Source: Staphylococcus felis (lineage in GTDB: Bacteria; Bacillota; Bacilli; Staphylococcales; Staphylococcaceae). Taken from it: a stretch of 64,000 nt of DNA. Where the stretch lies: the NCBI RefSeq assembly GCF_003012915.1, contig NZ_CP027770.1, positions 744,001 through 808,000 of the forward strand. The letters run 5' to 3'. The notes under the pieces are model-generated. The model did not search any database, was not told the origin of the DNA, and worked only from the letters and a program-made list of their open reading frames with translations. Every line of letters begins with the position of its first letter. The stretch's first letter is position 1. Position numbers and translations under genes: made by a program. Shown here one piece after another: positions 9,394-21,000 of the stretch.

Positions 9394-11214
9394 ATGAATT
9401 TAGAATTACCATTAACCTTATCTTTGGTATTATTTCTCACGCTAGGTATTTTGAGTCAGTGGATTGCGAATTTACTGAAGTGGCCTGCAATCGTCGTGAT
9501 GGCAATTGTTGGGTTACTCGTTGGTCCAATCTTTGGTTTAGTCAATCCTCAAGAGCACTTAGGTCATGATATATTCAGTACGATTGTCTCATTGGCTGTT
9601 GCCATTATTTTATTCGAAGGTAGTAGTAATCTAGACTTTAGAGAGCTAAAGGGCGTCTCTAAAGCATTGGTAAAAATATTGTCTATAGGGGCTGCTATTT
9701 CCTGGTTTTTGGGTATGCTTGGGTTGCACTATATTTTGTCTTTTCCGTTATCCATTTCAGCCGTACTAGCAGGCTTGTTTTTAATTTCCGGTCCAACTGT
9801 GATACAGCCTTTACTTAAGCAGACTAAAGTTAAAAATAATGTCGATACGATTTTAAGATGGGAGAGTATCATTCTTGATCCAATTGGTCCAATGGTCGCA
9901 TTGGGGCTATATTTTATTATTTTTGTTATTAAGCAAGATTTTGGTTTTCAAGTGATTCTTGTGTTTTTAGTAGAATTGGTAGCTGCAGCACTGATTGGTA
10001 TCTTAGTGGCATACGTATTCAAGTGGCTTGTTGAACAAAATCGCATCTCTCAAAATTTGATTGCACCGATTCAATTTGTATGCGTGCTACTTATTTTTAG
10101 TATTAGTGATTTTATCTTACCAGAATCAGGGTTATTAACTGTAACAGTATTTGGGTTATGTATAGCAATGTTTAAGCGTGGAGACTTTATATATAGTGAG
10201 CCGGATCATTTTATTGAGCATACATCAATGATTTTAGTGTCCACTGTCTTTATTTTGATTACGTCATCTTTAACGATGGATGTCTTAAAAGAAACATTCA
10301 ATTGGTGGCTTATTTTATTTTGCTTTGTCATGATTGTATGTGTTAGACCTATTTCAATCTTTGTTGCAACACTTAACACAGAGATAGCGAGCAATGAGCG
10401 ACGATTTTTAAGCGCTATTATGCCACGAGGGATTGTCGTGCTAACTGTGGCTGAGTTCTTTTCGACATTGTTAATTGATGCGAATGTCCCAAAAGCAGAG
10501 TATATTACATCGGTTACATTTGGCTTTGTCTTCATTACCGTTGTATTTTACGGCTTTAGTTTTAAAACGATCGCAAAACGCTTTAAGGTTTCGAGTAATG
10601 AGCCCTCTGGTGTTTTACTCGTCGGTGAAAGCGCCTTTTCGAATCATCTCGGGACAGTACTGAAACAACATCATATCCCGATTATGGTCTTTTTACAAAA
10701 ACAGCGAGGTGTAACGCAAACAGAGGCATTAGGATTTGAAACATTTGAAGGTAATTTACTTGCACATCATGAACGTATTTATGCAGATTTGACACGATAT
10801 GATTATAGTTTATTATTGACGTCGTCTTTGATGGTGAATGCTTATGCATTTACTGAGTTGACGAATGAATTCGGACTTAAAAATGTGTTTATGGTTGATA
10901 GCTCTAATCACCAAAAGAATATGAAGCACCGTGTCGGAAAGCAAATTTCAAATCATATCCTTTTTAAAGAAGGCGTTTCATACCAAGAATTGAATCAATA
11001 TGTTAAAACAAAATGTATTACAGAAATAGATGCATCTGAACAATCCACCATTACAGATGATGATTTATTACTTTATTATATTGATGACAATAAAGAAATA
11101 GCGTTTCAAACGGTCAATCATGCATTATTGGGTAAGGAAACAGGTATTTATGGTGTCTTGAAACACTTTCATTCTACAATTTCATCATTAAAAAACGGGA
11201 ATGAAGATCAATAA
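9394..11214 (+). CDS. CPA1-family cation:proton antiporter
   Basis: 606-residue sodium or potassium/proton antiporter. Residues 1-400 form about twelve hydrophobic segments of the Na_H_Exchanger fold, including LLVGPIFGLVNP and FLISGPTVIQPLL. The remaining 200 residues are cytosolic. Their segment VLLVGESAFSNHLGTVLKQ resembles the nucleotide-binding start of a degenerate RCK/TrkA-N domain, suggesting ligand gating. The start is an ATG preceded by GAGGAGAAA. It is followed by a small membrane protein gene in the same direction. The ion specificity cannot be told from the sequence. Confidence 0.85.
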   Translation: MNLELPLTLSLVLFLTLGILSQWIANLLKWPAIVVMAIVGLLVGPIFGLVNPQEHLGHDIFSTIVSLAVAIILFEGSSNLDFRELKGVSKALVKILSIGAAISWFLGMLGLHYILSFPLSISAVLAGLFLISGPTVIQPLLKQTKVKNNVDTILRWESIILDPIGPMVALGLYFIIFVIKQDFGFQVILVFLVELVAAALIGILVAYVFKWLVEQNRISQNLIAPIQFVCVLLIFSISDFILPESGLLTVTVFGLCIAMFKRGDFIYSEPDHFIEHTSMILVSTVFILITSSLTMDVLKETFNWWLILFCFVMIVCVRPISIFVATLNTEIASNERRFLSAIMPRGIVVLTVAEFFSTLLIDANVPKAEYITSVTFGFVFITVVFYGFSFKTIAKRFKVSSNEPSGVLLVGESAFSNHLGTVLKQHHIPIMVFLQKQRGVTQTEALGFETFEGNLLAHHERIYADLTRYDYSLLLTSSLMVNAYAFTELTNEFGLKNVFMVDSSNHQKNMKHRVGKQISNHILFKEGVSYQELNQYVKTKCITEIDASEQSTITDDDLLLYYIDDNKEIAFQTVNHALLGKETGIYGVLKHFHSTISSLKNGNEDQ

Positions 11215-11278
11215 AGAATGTGCTAAAAGAATAGTTTAGGCACATATAAGGATATATCGAAAGGTGATAAGCGTTAAT

Positions 11279-11464
11279 ATGGAAAATCAAACAAATCATA
11301 ATGAAGAATTAGAAAGAATTAACAAGGAAATTGAAGCGGAGTTACTGTCAGAAGATAAAAGCGAAACATTAAATGAAAAAAAGCAATTTCTCACAGCTAA
11401 ATTTATAGTGACATTAATTATTGCGATTATGATGCTAGCAGGAGTAGTCAAGTTATTTTTCTAA
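11279..11464 (+). CDS. Small single-pass membrane protein, unknown function
   Basis: 61 residues. The first 40 are strongly charged (Asn, Glu, Lys rich), followed by one membrane helix at about 42-60 (FIVTLIIAIMMLAGVVKLFF). The ATG at 11279 lies 10 bases after AAAGGTGAT. An in-frame GTG at 11264 is the alternative start. It lies 64 bp downstream of the CPA1 antiporter and may be co-transcribed. I do not recognise a family. The tail-anchored layout suggests an accessory membrane subunit, which is inference. Confidence 0.65.
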   Translation: MENQTNHNEELERINKEIEAELLSEDKSETLNEKKQFLTAKFIVTLIIAIMMLAGVVKLFF

Positions 11465-11588
11465 ATGAAGTTATGACTGTAGGGAGGTGTACACCACATC
11501 TCTTTAGAAATATAAAGCTAAAAAATTGTAATTGGAATCTATTCAGTTTAAGTTGATGATAAGAGAGATAGAGATGGAGGGATTTTGT

Positions 11589-12740
11589 ATGACTCAAAAA
11601 GTTGTTATTATTGGTGCTTCTATTGCAGGTACCTTTGCCACTTCTGCATTAAGACGTAATGGTTTTGAGGGAGATATTACTTTAATCAGTGCTGAACAAT
11701 CATTACCCTATGACAAACCACCACTCTCAAAAGAATGGATGCAAGAAAAAGAAAATGAAGCACCACCAAAGCTCAAAAAAGACCAATATTATGAAAACAA
11801 AAGAATTAATCTAGAGTTAGGAGTCACGATTAATCAAATTAATCCAAAAGAAAAAACAGTGACTTCAGAAGATGGACGTGTATACCCATATGATAAGCTC
11901 GTACTTGCAACAGGAATGTCTCCAAGAAAGCTACCACATTTGAATAGCGATTTAGACGGTGTCTTGTATTTAAGAACTTTTGAAGATGCATTAGCATTAA
12001 AGCGACAAGCACAAAAAGCAAAATCAGCAGTCATTGTTGGTGGAGGCTTTGTAGGTTTAGAAATTGCAGCTTCATTAAGAGAATATGGCGTTGATGTCAC
12101 TGTAGTCCTCCGTGGAGATATACCACTCAAAAAAGTAGTAGGTCAAGAAGTCGGACGTTATATCAAAAAGCTTCATGAGTCCAAAGGTGTTACATTTATC
12201 ACGCATGATGAGATTGAAGCAGTCAAAGGTGATCAGCAAATAGAACAAGTTGTGACAAAAGAGGGGCGTACGCTTGCGACAGATTTATTGCTAATAGGTA
12301 TTGGTGCAACATTTAATGATGCGATACGTCATCAAGATCTCAAAACGAACAAAGGTTATATTGTGAATGAATATGGAGAGACGTCATTACCGGATGTTTA
12401 TGCAGCGGGAGACGCAACGCTATGGCCATTCCGAGGTGAATTAATCCAAGTCGAACATTGGGAAAATGCATTTAATCAAGGAAAATCAATTGCACAGAAC
12501 ATTATGAACCCTAGATCAAATGCATATGATGTCATCCCTTATTTTTGGTCTGATCAATATGATGAAAACTTTGAATATCTAGGTCATGCTAAAACTTGGA
12601 AAGATGTGAAAGTTGAAGGTGAGATGGCAACAGGCCAGTTTGCAGCAACCTATTATGACGATCACAATCAACCTATTGCAGTGTTTTGGTCAAATGGTTA
12701 TAAAAAGCGTGATGACGTCGAAGCTTTATTAAAATCATAA
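11589..12740 (+). CDS. FAD-dependent NAD(P)H oxidoreductase (ferredoxin-reductase type)
   Basis: 383 residues. An N-terminal FAD Rossmann motif VVIIGASIAGTFATSALR is followed by LPYDKPPLSKEWM, typical of the putidaredoxin/rhodocoxin reductase branch. A central NAD-binding motif VIVGGGFVGLEIAASL and the FAD contact DVYAAGDAT (about residue 275) follow. The last 70 residues match the C-terminal reductase domain (ending in the FWSNG region). The ATG at 11589 follows GGAGG, which decides against the longer upstream reading. The electron acceptor is unknown; no ferredoxin or oxygenase gene is adjacent. Confidence 0.85.
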   Translation: MTQKVVIIGASIAGTFATSALRRNGFEGDITLISAEQSLPYDKPPLSKEWMQEKENEAPPKLKKDQYYENKRINLELGVTINQINPKEKTVTSEDGRVYPYDKLVLATGMSPRKLPHLNSDLDGVLYLRTFEDALALKRQAQKAKSAVIVGGGFVGLEIAASLREYGVDVTVVLRGDIPLKKVVGQEVGRYIKKLHESKGVTFITHDEIEAVKGDQQIEQVVTKEGRTLATDLLLIGIGATFNDAIRHQDLKTNKGYIVNEYGETSLPDVYAAGDATLWPFRGELIQVEHWENAFNQGKSIAQNIMNPRSNAYDVIPYFWSDQYDENFEYLGHAKTWKDVKVEGEMATGQFAATYYDDHNQPIAVFWSNGYKKRDDVEALLKS

Positions 12741-12786
12741 ATTTTTCATGAAGCTTGGATACAGTAACGCTTTAAGAGAACGCTAC

Positions 12787-12822
12787 AGCTGCACAAATGT
12801 TGGTGAATCATCTTGTGCAGCT
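12787..12822. terminator. Hairpin after the FAD reductase gene
   Basis: AGCTGCACAA (12787-12796) pairs perfectly with TTGTGCAGCT (12813-12822). There is no clear T-run on the plus strand, so terminator function is uncertain. It abuts the first, truncated unit of the hairpin array that follows. Confidence 0.5.
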
Positions 12823-13108
12823 ATGAGGTTCTACTCGAAGTCAAAGCGCAAACCCAACAACCTTGATGAACGGTGTTTCGCATGCAGAGTTTTCGGCATA
12901 ACTTCGCAATTCTTCAAAATTTGAGGAACAATTTTTTGAATTACTCGAGTTATGCTCAAACTCAAACCGCATGCTCAACAACCTTGTGATAGACGGTGTT
13001 TCGATTGCTGACTTCTCAACAGAACTACACATTTTCACAAAATTTGAGGAACAATTTTGTTCACTGCTAGGTTCTGCTCGAAGTCAAAGCGCAATCTCAA
13101 CAACCTTG
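12823..13108. repeat. Covarying hairpin array A (one partial and two full units)
   Basis: Conserved linkers (CAACAACCTTGATGAACGG then TGTTTCG, and variants) alternate with long hairpins. Unit A1 (12880-12974) pairs GCATGC/GCATGC, GAGTTT/AAACTC and GCATAACT/AGTTATGC. Unit A2 (13003-13096) keeps the same layout with different arms: GATTGC/GCAATC, GACTTC/GAAGTC and CAGAAC/GTTCTG. Both hold a loop region containing AAAATTTGAGGAACAATTTT. Only the 3' arm of a preceding unit is present at 12823-12850. The array ends with CTCAACAACCTT directly before the stop codon of khtU (13109). It lies between convergent genes. Confidence 0.85.
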
Positions 13109-14284
13109 TTAAGGGAGTGGGGTTGTTTTGTTTTTGATTGTTTTTTGTTTAGTTAATTTTTTGGCTATTTGTGGTGCATATTGAAAGAGGGCGACGCCGA
13201 TGATGGCGGAGATTAAAATGAAAATCCCACTAAATGTCTTGATTTGTGCACTTGCAAAGGCGGCTATAATGATAGAAAATTCCCCGCGCTGTGTGAATGA
13301 AAATCCTGCGCGTATGGCGGGCTGAGGCCTCAAACCATATTGCTTGCCCCCGACATAACCAACAATCAGTTTGGCGAAGATGGACCACACAATGAGTACA
13401 CATAATGTTTCCCACATTGGAATCCCATTAGTCAGTTGAATAGTCATTCCAAAATTAATAAAGAATACAGGCATTAATAAATCTCTTAAGTTTCGAACCG
13501 TTTGTTGGAGCGCAGAAGGTTTTTGAGTTTCTGCCAACATGATGCCTGCCAAAAAAGCGCCAAATACTTCAGATAAACCGAGATACAAAGCAAGCCCCGC
13601 ATAGCTCAGCCCAATACTCACAATAAACAGTATAAAAAAGTCCTCGCTAGTATACTTTTCAATAAATTGGTTCAATCTTTTGAATACAAAATGCCCCAAA
13701 AGAATAGCCCCTATTAATAAAGCGATAATTTTAAGTAGTACAATAGAAAGATTGCCTATTGATATTGCATTACTCAAATACATACTTGCAATAATTGCGA
13801 CCAGAATAGGTGATACGATATCTTCAAAAATGAGTAAACCCAATAAAAAATTAGAATCTTTTGTTGTCATTCGCTTATTTTTTTCTAATAATTTCACGGT
13901 GATAGATGAGCTTGTAGCATAAACAATCCCGCCTAATAATAAAGCAGTAGGAAGCGGTTGATGCATAAGTAACAACAAGCCAACAGTCACAAAAAACGAA
14001 AGCCCTAAATCTAACAGTCCGGGCTTATAGATACGAATCGCCATTGTTTTAAGTTGACGAATCGGAAACTCCATTCCTAGCATAAAAAACATTAAAACAA
14101 TGCCCACTTCAGCAGCGAATTCAATAAGAGGTGTTCCATGAATAAATAATCCGAGTGTAATCCCTATAAGTAAAAAAATAATCACATCGGGTACATTGAA
14201 ATGATTAGCAATATACCCACCGATAAATAGCAAAAGGAGTAACAATCCACTTATTAATAGAATAGGAAAATCAAAGATAGCCAT
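13109..14284 (-). CDS. khtU: KhtU-type potassium/proton antiporter membrane subunit
   Basis: 391-residue CPA2-family antiporter with about twelve membrane segments. Typical stretches are LLLGGIVYATSSSITVKLL near residue 130 and FGAFLAGIMLAE near 240. It lacks the C-terminal RCK domain of single-chain CPA2 antiporters. That role falls to the KhtT-like gene two bases upstream, matching the Bacillus khtT-khtU arrangement that exports potassium. The final residues (about KTIKNKTTPLP) are encoded next to the hairpin array, and the stop codon sits at its last linker. Regulation by cyclic di-AMP through KhtT is known for the Bacillus homologue and inferred here. Confidence 0.85.
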   Translation of the reverse strand: MAIFDFPILLISGLLLLLLFIGGYIANHFNVPDVIIFLLIGITLGLFIHGTPLIEFAAEVGIVLMFFMLGMEFPIRQLKTMAIRIYKPGLLDLGLSFFVTVGLLLLMHQPLPTALLLGGIVYATSSSITVKLLEKNKRMTTKDSNFLLGLLIFEDIVSPILVAIIASMYLSNAISIGNLSIVLLKIIALLIGAILLGHFVFKRLNQFIEKYTSEDFFILFIVSIGLSYAGLALYLGLSEVFGAFLAGIMLAETQKPSALQQTVRNLRDLLMPVFFINFGMTIQLTNGIPMWETLCVLIVWSIFAKLIVGYVGGKQYGLRPQPAIRAGFSFTQRGEFSIIIAAFASAQIKTFSGIFILISAIIGVALFQYAPQIAKKLTKQKTIKNKTTPLP

Positions 14285-14286
14285 TT

Positions 14287-14775
14287 TTACATCCTACTTG
14301 GCTTGCACACTGCCTCAAATTCAGAAAGTGCATCATTATAACCAATAACGAGCAGCGTATCACCCTCTAGTATTTTTTCGGAACCATTTGGTTTAGGAAT
14401 CACTTGAGATCCTCTACTTATTCCAACAATATGAACCCCATCAGGAACTCTTTTTTCTGCTTGAGCCACATCAACATCTCTTAAAGGAGATGCTTTCCCC
14501 ACCTTAATCCAGTCAACTAACATTTCTTTACGTAATAATGAGAACCGTTCAAATTCTTGTTTTTCAATCGTGTCATGATTCATATCCATCAGTTTTAAAG
14601 CGACATCCATCGCTTCACTTGAGTTCAATTTGAGATTAGCGATAACATCTTCGTCTTGATCAGTGATATAAATTTCACGTTTTCCGTTGTAGTGCAAGAT
14701 GATATGAATCATTTCGTCGTTTGAAGTCGTCATTGAATATTTAGTTCCCACTCCAGGTATCATTTGCGATTCCAT
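14287..14775 (-). CDS. khtT: KhtT-type regulatory subunit with TrkA-C (RCK_C) domain
   Basis: 162-residue cytosolic protein. Residues about 75-160 form a TrkA-C domain with the pattern RVPDGVHIVGISRGSQVIP and EGDTLLVIGYNDALSEFE near the end. The N-terminal 70 residues form the KhtT-specific domain. TrkA-C domains bind cyclic di-AMP or nucleotides, and in Bacillus KhtT gates KhtU. The two genes are two bases apart. The start follows AAAGGAGGT on the minus strand. A strong promoter lies upstream at 14834-14862. Confidence 0.85.
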   Translation of the reverse strand: MESQMIPGVGTKYSMTTSNDEMIHIILHYNGKREIYITDQDEDVIANLKLNSSEAMDVALKLMDMNHDTIEKQEFERFSLLRKEMLVDWIKVGKASPLRDVDVAQAEKRVPDGVHIVGISRGSQVIPKPNGSEKILEGDTLLVIGYNDALSEFEAVCKPSRM

Positions 14776-14833
14776 TAATTAAAAACCTCCTTTAAATAAC
14801 AAAATAAAACGGCTTTCCGCTATTGATAGTTTC

Positions 14834-14862
14834 ATTATAGAGTCAACCCTATTTATGGTCAA
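14834..14862 (-). promoter_or_regulatory. SigA-type promoter of khtTU
   Basis: On the minus strand TTGACC (14857-14862) and a perfect TATAAT (14834-14839) are exactly 17 bases apart. The start codon is about 60 bases downstream. Confidence 0.75.
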
Positions 14863-14982
14863 TTGAGTCGGATTACGCGAAATAAATGAAATTCACAATT
14901 GAATTGACAACACTTATAAAAATACATTTTTATGTTTTAAAATAAAATCGAAGTAAACTGCTTACTATTTTAATAAATTATA

Positions 14983-15010
14983 TTGACTAATACGCAATGA
15001 ATGGTAATAT
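14983..15010 (+). promoter_or_regulatory. Probable promoter of the giant surface protein gene
   Basis: TTGACT (14983-14988) and TAATAT (15005-15010) are 16 bases apart, about 50 bases before the start codon. A second TTGACA at 14904-14909 lacks a clear partner. No operator was recognised. Confidence 0.5.
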
Positions 15011-15058
15011 AAAATTGTCACAAAAATAATGTTTTGTGCTAGACAAAGGAGTGATTTA

Positions 15059-18000
15059 ATGAGTAATAAGAAAAAGCCTAACTCCCGAAGATTAGACTTT
15101 TTACCTAATAGATTAAACAAATATTCTATTAGGAAGTTTACTGTCGGGACAGCTTCTATTTTAATTGGAGCTACGTTAATTTTTGGTGCGAATACTGATG
15201 ACGCCAAAGCTTCAGAGGCTAATGTCGCATCAACGGCTTCAGATTCAGCAACTGGAGACGATGACGTGGAACCATCAGAAGGAGCAGCTAACGAAGTCAA
15301 TGTTTCTGAACAAGAAGCACTGACTGACAATGTAGAAGCGAATGTTGCTAATGAAGCGTTAGCAACAAGTGAAGATGTAAAACCTAATGTGACAAATGGA
15401 GAAGAAAATAAGCAGACAGAAAAAGACGCTGCGAGTCCAGATACAACTGAAGGTCAAGATATCAATTTAGAAGATACTGATAATGTAGAGAAAGAGACAA
15501 GTGAAGAAACACAACCTTCTCAAAATATTGACAGAGAAACTGCTACAGAGAAATCAGAAGAAGTAAGTCAACAACAAGAGAAGCAATCAGCGACTAAAGA
15601 TGTGAAGTCGAGTGAAACACAAACACGTGCAGTAGAAATACAACCTCAAACAACAGCGAAACAAGACAACTCAGCGCAAAATGAAAGTGTAAATCAAGTT
15701 AACACACAAGCTCATGCAAATACTAAACAGAAAGTTAAAAATACAGCCGAGACTTTAAGTATTACTGAAGAAGAATTACAACGTGTTATTCAAGAAAAGA
15801 AACTTGACGTTACAACATTAACAGAAGAAGAGTTAATGACTGAATATTTAATCTCGCTAGTGAATAATGAAAAGAAATTAGCACAACCAGCGACTTTACG
15901 TAGTTATTCTGATAAGAAGCAATCAAGTGTAGCTTTCTTGAATGCCGCAGATAGCACAGACTTAACAGAAATTGTCGGTTTAAATGACATTAATAGCTTT
16001 AATGTATATGGCCAAACACAAAATACACAATATGCGACAGCTTTCTTAAATGATAATGGTCGTGGATATAAAGAAGAGCCTGCTTTAAAGTTGACACCAA
16101 ATCCGTCATTAAAAGGCGTATTAGAACTTAATAAGACAAAGTTTGACTTTACGAAAGACTTTTCATTGAATTTTAAAGTAGCAAACCCTCCGATGGGACG
16201 AACGGGAGGTTCAGATGGATTTGCGTTTATTTTTACGCAGAGCTCAGGACAAGAGGTCTATAATAGAGGATCAATATTAAATAATACAGGTGTGCCGAAC
16301 TCTGGAGGATTTAAAATTGATACGAGCTTAACTCCAAATGGTCCAGATAGAACTGCACTGCCAGGTGGTAATAATAATGAAGGTTATGCATCATTTGTAA
16401 AAAGTAATAGTGCAGGTACTTCAGAATTAGTGGGAGCTGCACCTGTATTTTTAGATAGAAAGTTAAATAACTTACCAGATAAACGATTTTTGATACAAAA
16501 TACAACAACTAGAAATACTGAAGTGTCTGGTCAACGTTTAATTCCTGTATCGATTAATTACGATGCAGCGACACAACAGTTTAGCGCAGAATATCAAAAG
16601 AAATTGTATACTGCATCTTTAAGTGATCTAGGCTTAATTAGAGGTCAAAAGTATAACTTTGATATAGCATCTACTGTACCAACTAATCCAGTTGGTGAAC
16701 GTAATGTTGGAGAAGGTATTATTCAAATTAGTAGTATAGCAGTTGATGGAAATCAAGCAGATGATAATACACCAGGATATAACGGTGGAAGCACGAAGCC
16801 AGGAGTGGGCGTCAATATTCCGCAATCAGGAGATACACAGTTACCACCGAATACACGATTTGAAATTCCACAAGGAGGCGTACCAAGTGGATGGACCGTA
16901 ACAGTTAATCCGAATAATGGAACGGTAACGGCAACGCCACCGGCGAATGCAGAGCCAGGAACAAGCGTAGATATTCCAGTGAAAGTGACATATCCAGATG
17001 GATCTGTGGATAATACAACGACAAATGTAAGAGTTGTGCCAAATGACGCGCAAGAAAACACACCAGGATATGAGGATGGAAGCACAAAACCAGGAGTGGG
17101 CGTCAATATTCCGCAAACCGGAGATACACAGTTACCACCGAATACACGATTTGAAATTCCACAAGGAGGCGTACCAAGTGGATGGACCGTGACGGTCAAT
17201 CCGAATAACGGAACGGTAACGGCAACGCCACCGGCGAATGCGCAACCGGGCACAAGCGTAGATATCCCAGTGAAAGTAACGTACCCAGATGGATCTGTGG
17301 ATAATACAACGACAAATGTAAGAGTTGTGCCAAATGACGCGCAAGAAAATACGCCAGGATATAACGGCGGAAGCACGAAGCCAGGAGTGGGCGTCAATAT
17401 TCCGCAAACCGGAGATACGCAGTTACCACCGAATACGCGATTTGAAATTCCACAAGGAGGCGTACCAAGTGGATGGACAGTAACGGTTAATCCGAATAAC
17501 GGAACGGTAACGGCAACGCCACCGGCGGATGCAGAACCGGGCACAAGCGTGGATATTCCAGTGAAAGTAACATATCCAGATGGATCAACAGAAGAGACAC
17601 CAGTGAAGGTAACGGTAACGCCGAACCAAGCGCAAGAAAATACACCGGGATATGAAGATGGAAATACAACGCCAGGAAACCCAGTGACAGTGCCACAAAC
17701 AGGTGATGAGGAGTTACCACCAGGTACGAAGTTTGAAGTACCACCAACAAGTGTTCCAGAAGATTGGACAGTAACAGTAGATCCAGATAATGGAGAAGTA
17801 ACAGTAACGCCACCGGCGGATGCAGAACCAGGAACAAGCGTAGATATTCCAGTGAAAGTAACGTATCCAGATGGATCAACAGAAGAAACGCCAGTGAAGG
17901 TGACTGTAACACCAAACCAAGCACAAGAGAACACACCGGGATATGAGGATGGAAGTACAACACCAGGAAACCCAGTGACAGTGCCACAGACAGGTGATAC

Positions 18001-21000
18001 AGAGTTACCACCAGGTACGAAGTTTGAAGTACCACCAGCAGGTATTCCAGAAGGTTGGACAGTAACAGTAGATCCAGATAATGGAGAAGTAACAGTAACG
18101 CCACCGGCGGATGCAGAACCAGGAACAAGCGTAGATATTCCAGTGAAAGTAACGTATCCAGATGGATCAACAGAAGAAACGCCAGTGAAGGTGACTGTAA
18201 CACCGAACCAAGCGCAAGAGAACACACCGGGATATGAGGATGGAAGTACAACACCAGGAAACCCAGTGACAGTACCACAAACGGGAGATACAGAATTACC
18301 ACCAGGCACGAAGTTTGAAGTACCGCCAACAAGTGTTCCAGAAGATTGGACAGTAACAGTAGATCCAGATAATGGAGAAGTAACAGTAACGCCACCGGCG
18401 GATGCAGAACCAGGCACAAGCGTTGATATTCCAATAAAAGTAACATATCCAGATGGATCAACAGAAGAAACGCCAGTGAAGGTGACTGTAACACCAAACC
18501 AAGCACAAGAGAACACACCGGGATATGAAGATGGAAATACAACACCGGGTAATCCTGTAACAGTGCCACAGATAGGTGATGAGGAGTTACCACCAGGTAC
18601 AACATTCGAAGTACCACCAGCAGGCATTCCAGAAGATTGGACAGTGACGGTCGATCCAGATAATGGAACAGTAACAGTGACGCCACCGGCGGATGCAGAA
18701 CCAGGCACAAGTGTGGATATTCCAATAAAAGTAACATATCCAGATGGATCAACAGAAGAAACGCCAGTGAAGGTGACTGTAACACCAAACCAAGCACAAG
18801 AGAACACACCAGGATATGAAGATGGAAATACAACACCAGGAAACCCAGTGACAGTGCCACAAACAGGTGATGAGGAGTTACCACCAGGCACGAAGTTTGA
18901 AGTACCATCAGCAGGCATTCCAGAAGACTGGACAGTGACGGTCGATCCAGATAACGGAACAGTGACAGTAACGCCACCTGCGGATGTGGAACCAGGAACA
19001 AGCGTAGATATTCCAGTGAAAGTGACATATCCGGATGGATCAACAGAAGAAACACCAGTGAAGGTAACAGTAACACCGAACCAAGCACAAGAGAACACAC
19101 CGGGATATGAAGATGGAAGTACAACGCCAGGTAATCCTGTAACAGTGCCACAGACAGGTGATGAGGAGTTACCACCAGGTACAACATTCGAAGTACCACC
19201 AGCAGGCATTCCAGAAGATTGGACAGTGACGGTCGATCCAGATAACGGAACAGTGACAGTAACGCCACCGGCGGATGCAGAGCCAGGAACAAGCGTAGAT
19301 ATTCCAATAAAAGTAACATATCCAGATGGATCAACAGAAGAAACGCCAGTGAAGGTGACTGTAACACCAAACCAAGCACAAGAGAACACACCGGGATATG
19401 AAGATGGAAATACAACACCGGGTAATCCTGTAACAGTGCCACAGATAGGTGATGAGGAGTTACCACCAGGTACAACATTCGAAGTACCACCAGCAGGCAT
19501 TCCAGAAGATTGGACAGTGACGGTCGATCCAGATAACGGAACAGTGACAGTAACGCCACCTGCGGATGTGGAACCAGGAACAAGCGTAGATATTCCAGTG
19601 AAAGTGACATATCCGGATGGATCAACAGAAGAAACACCGGTTAAGGTAACGGTAACGCCGAACCAAGCACAAGAGAACACACCAGGATATGAAGATGGAA
19701 ATACAACACCAGGCAATCCAGTAACAGTACCACAAACGGGAGATACAGAATTACCACCGGGTACGAAGTTTGAAGTACCGACGGATAAAATTCCAGAAGG
19801 CTGGACAGTAACAGTCGATCCAGATAATGGAGAAGTAACAGTAACGCCACCGGCGGATGCAGAGCCAGGGACAAGTGTAGATATTCCAGTGAAAGTAACA
19901 TATCCAGATGGATCAACAGAAGAAACGCCAGTGAAGGTGACTGTAACACCGAACCAAGCGCAAGAGAATACACCGGGATATGAAGATGGAAGTACAACAC
20001 CAGGTAATCCTGTAACAGTGCCACAGACAGGTGATGAGGAGTTACCACCAGGTACAACATTCGAAGTACCACCAGCAGGCATTCCAGAAGATTGGACAGT
20101 GACGGTCGATCCAGATAACGGAACAGTGACAGTAACGCCACCGGCGGATGCAGAGCCAGGAACAAGCGTAGATATTCCAATAAAAGTAACATATCCAGAT
20201 GGATCAACAGAAGAAACACCAGTGAAGGTGACTGTAACACCAAACCAAGCCCAAGAGAACACACCGGGATATGAAGATGGAAATACAACACCGGGTAATC
20301 CTGTAACAGTGCCACAGACAGGTGATGAGGAGTTACCACCAGGTACAACATTCGAAGTACCACCAGCAGGCATTCCAGAAGATTGGACAGTGACGGTCGA
20401 TCCAGATAACGGAACAGTGACAGTAACGCCACCGGCGAATGCAGAGCCAGGAACAAGCGTAGATATTCCAATAAAAGTGACATATCCAGATGGATCAACA
20501 GAAGAGACACCGGTGAAGGTAACGGTAACACCAAACCAAGCGCAAGAGAACACACCAGGATATGAAGATGGAAGTACAACACCAGGTAATCCTGTAACGG
20601 TACCACAAACGGGAGATACAGAATTACCACCAGGTACGAAGTTTGAAGTACCGCCAACAAGTGTTCCAGAAGGCTGGGAAATCGAAGTTAATCCAGATAA
20701 TGGAGAAGTAACAGTAACGCCACCGGCGGATGCAGAGCCAGGGACAAGTGTAGATATTCCAATCAAAGTAATATATCCAGATGGATCAACAGAAGAAACA
20801 CCAGTGAAGGTAACGGTAACGCCGAACCAAGCACAAGAGAATACACCGGGATATGAAGATGGAAATACAACACCGGGCAATCCAGTAACAGTACCACAAA
20901 CGGGAGATACAGAATTACCACCAGGTACGAAGTTTGAAGTGCCACCAACAAGTGTTCCAGAAGATTGGACAGTAACAGTGGATCCAGATAATGGAACAGT

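Noticed and set aside
9375-9569. 64-codon frame overlapping the start of the CPA1 antiporter gene
   Set aside because: It lies in another frame of a well-supported gene.
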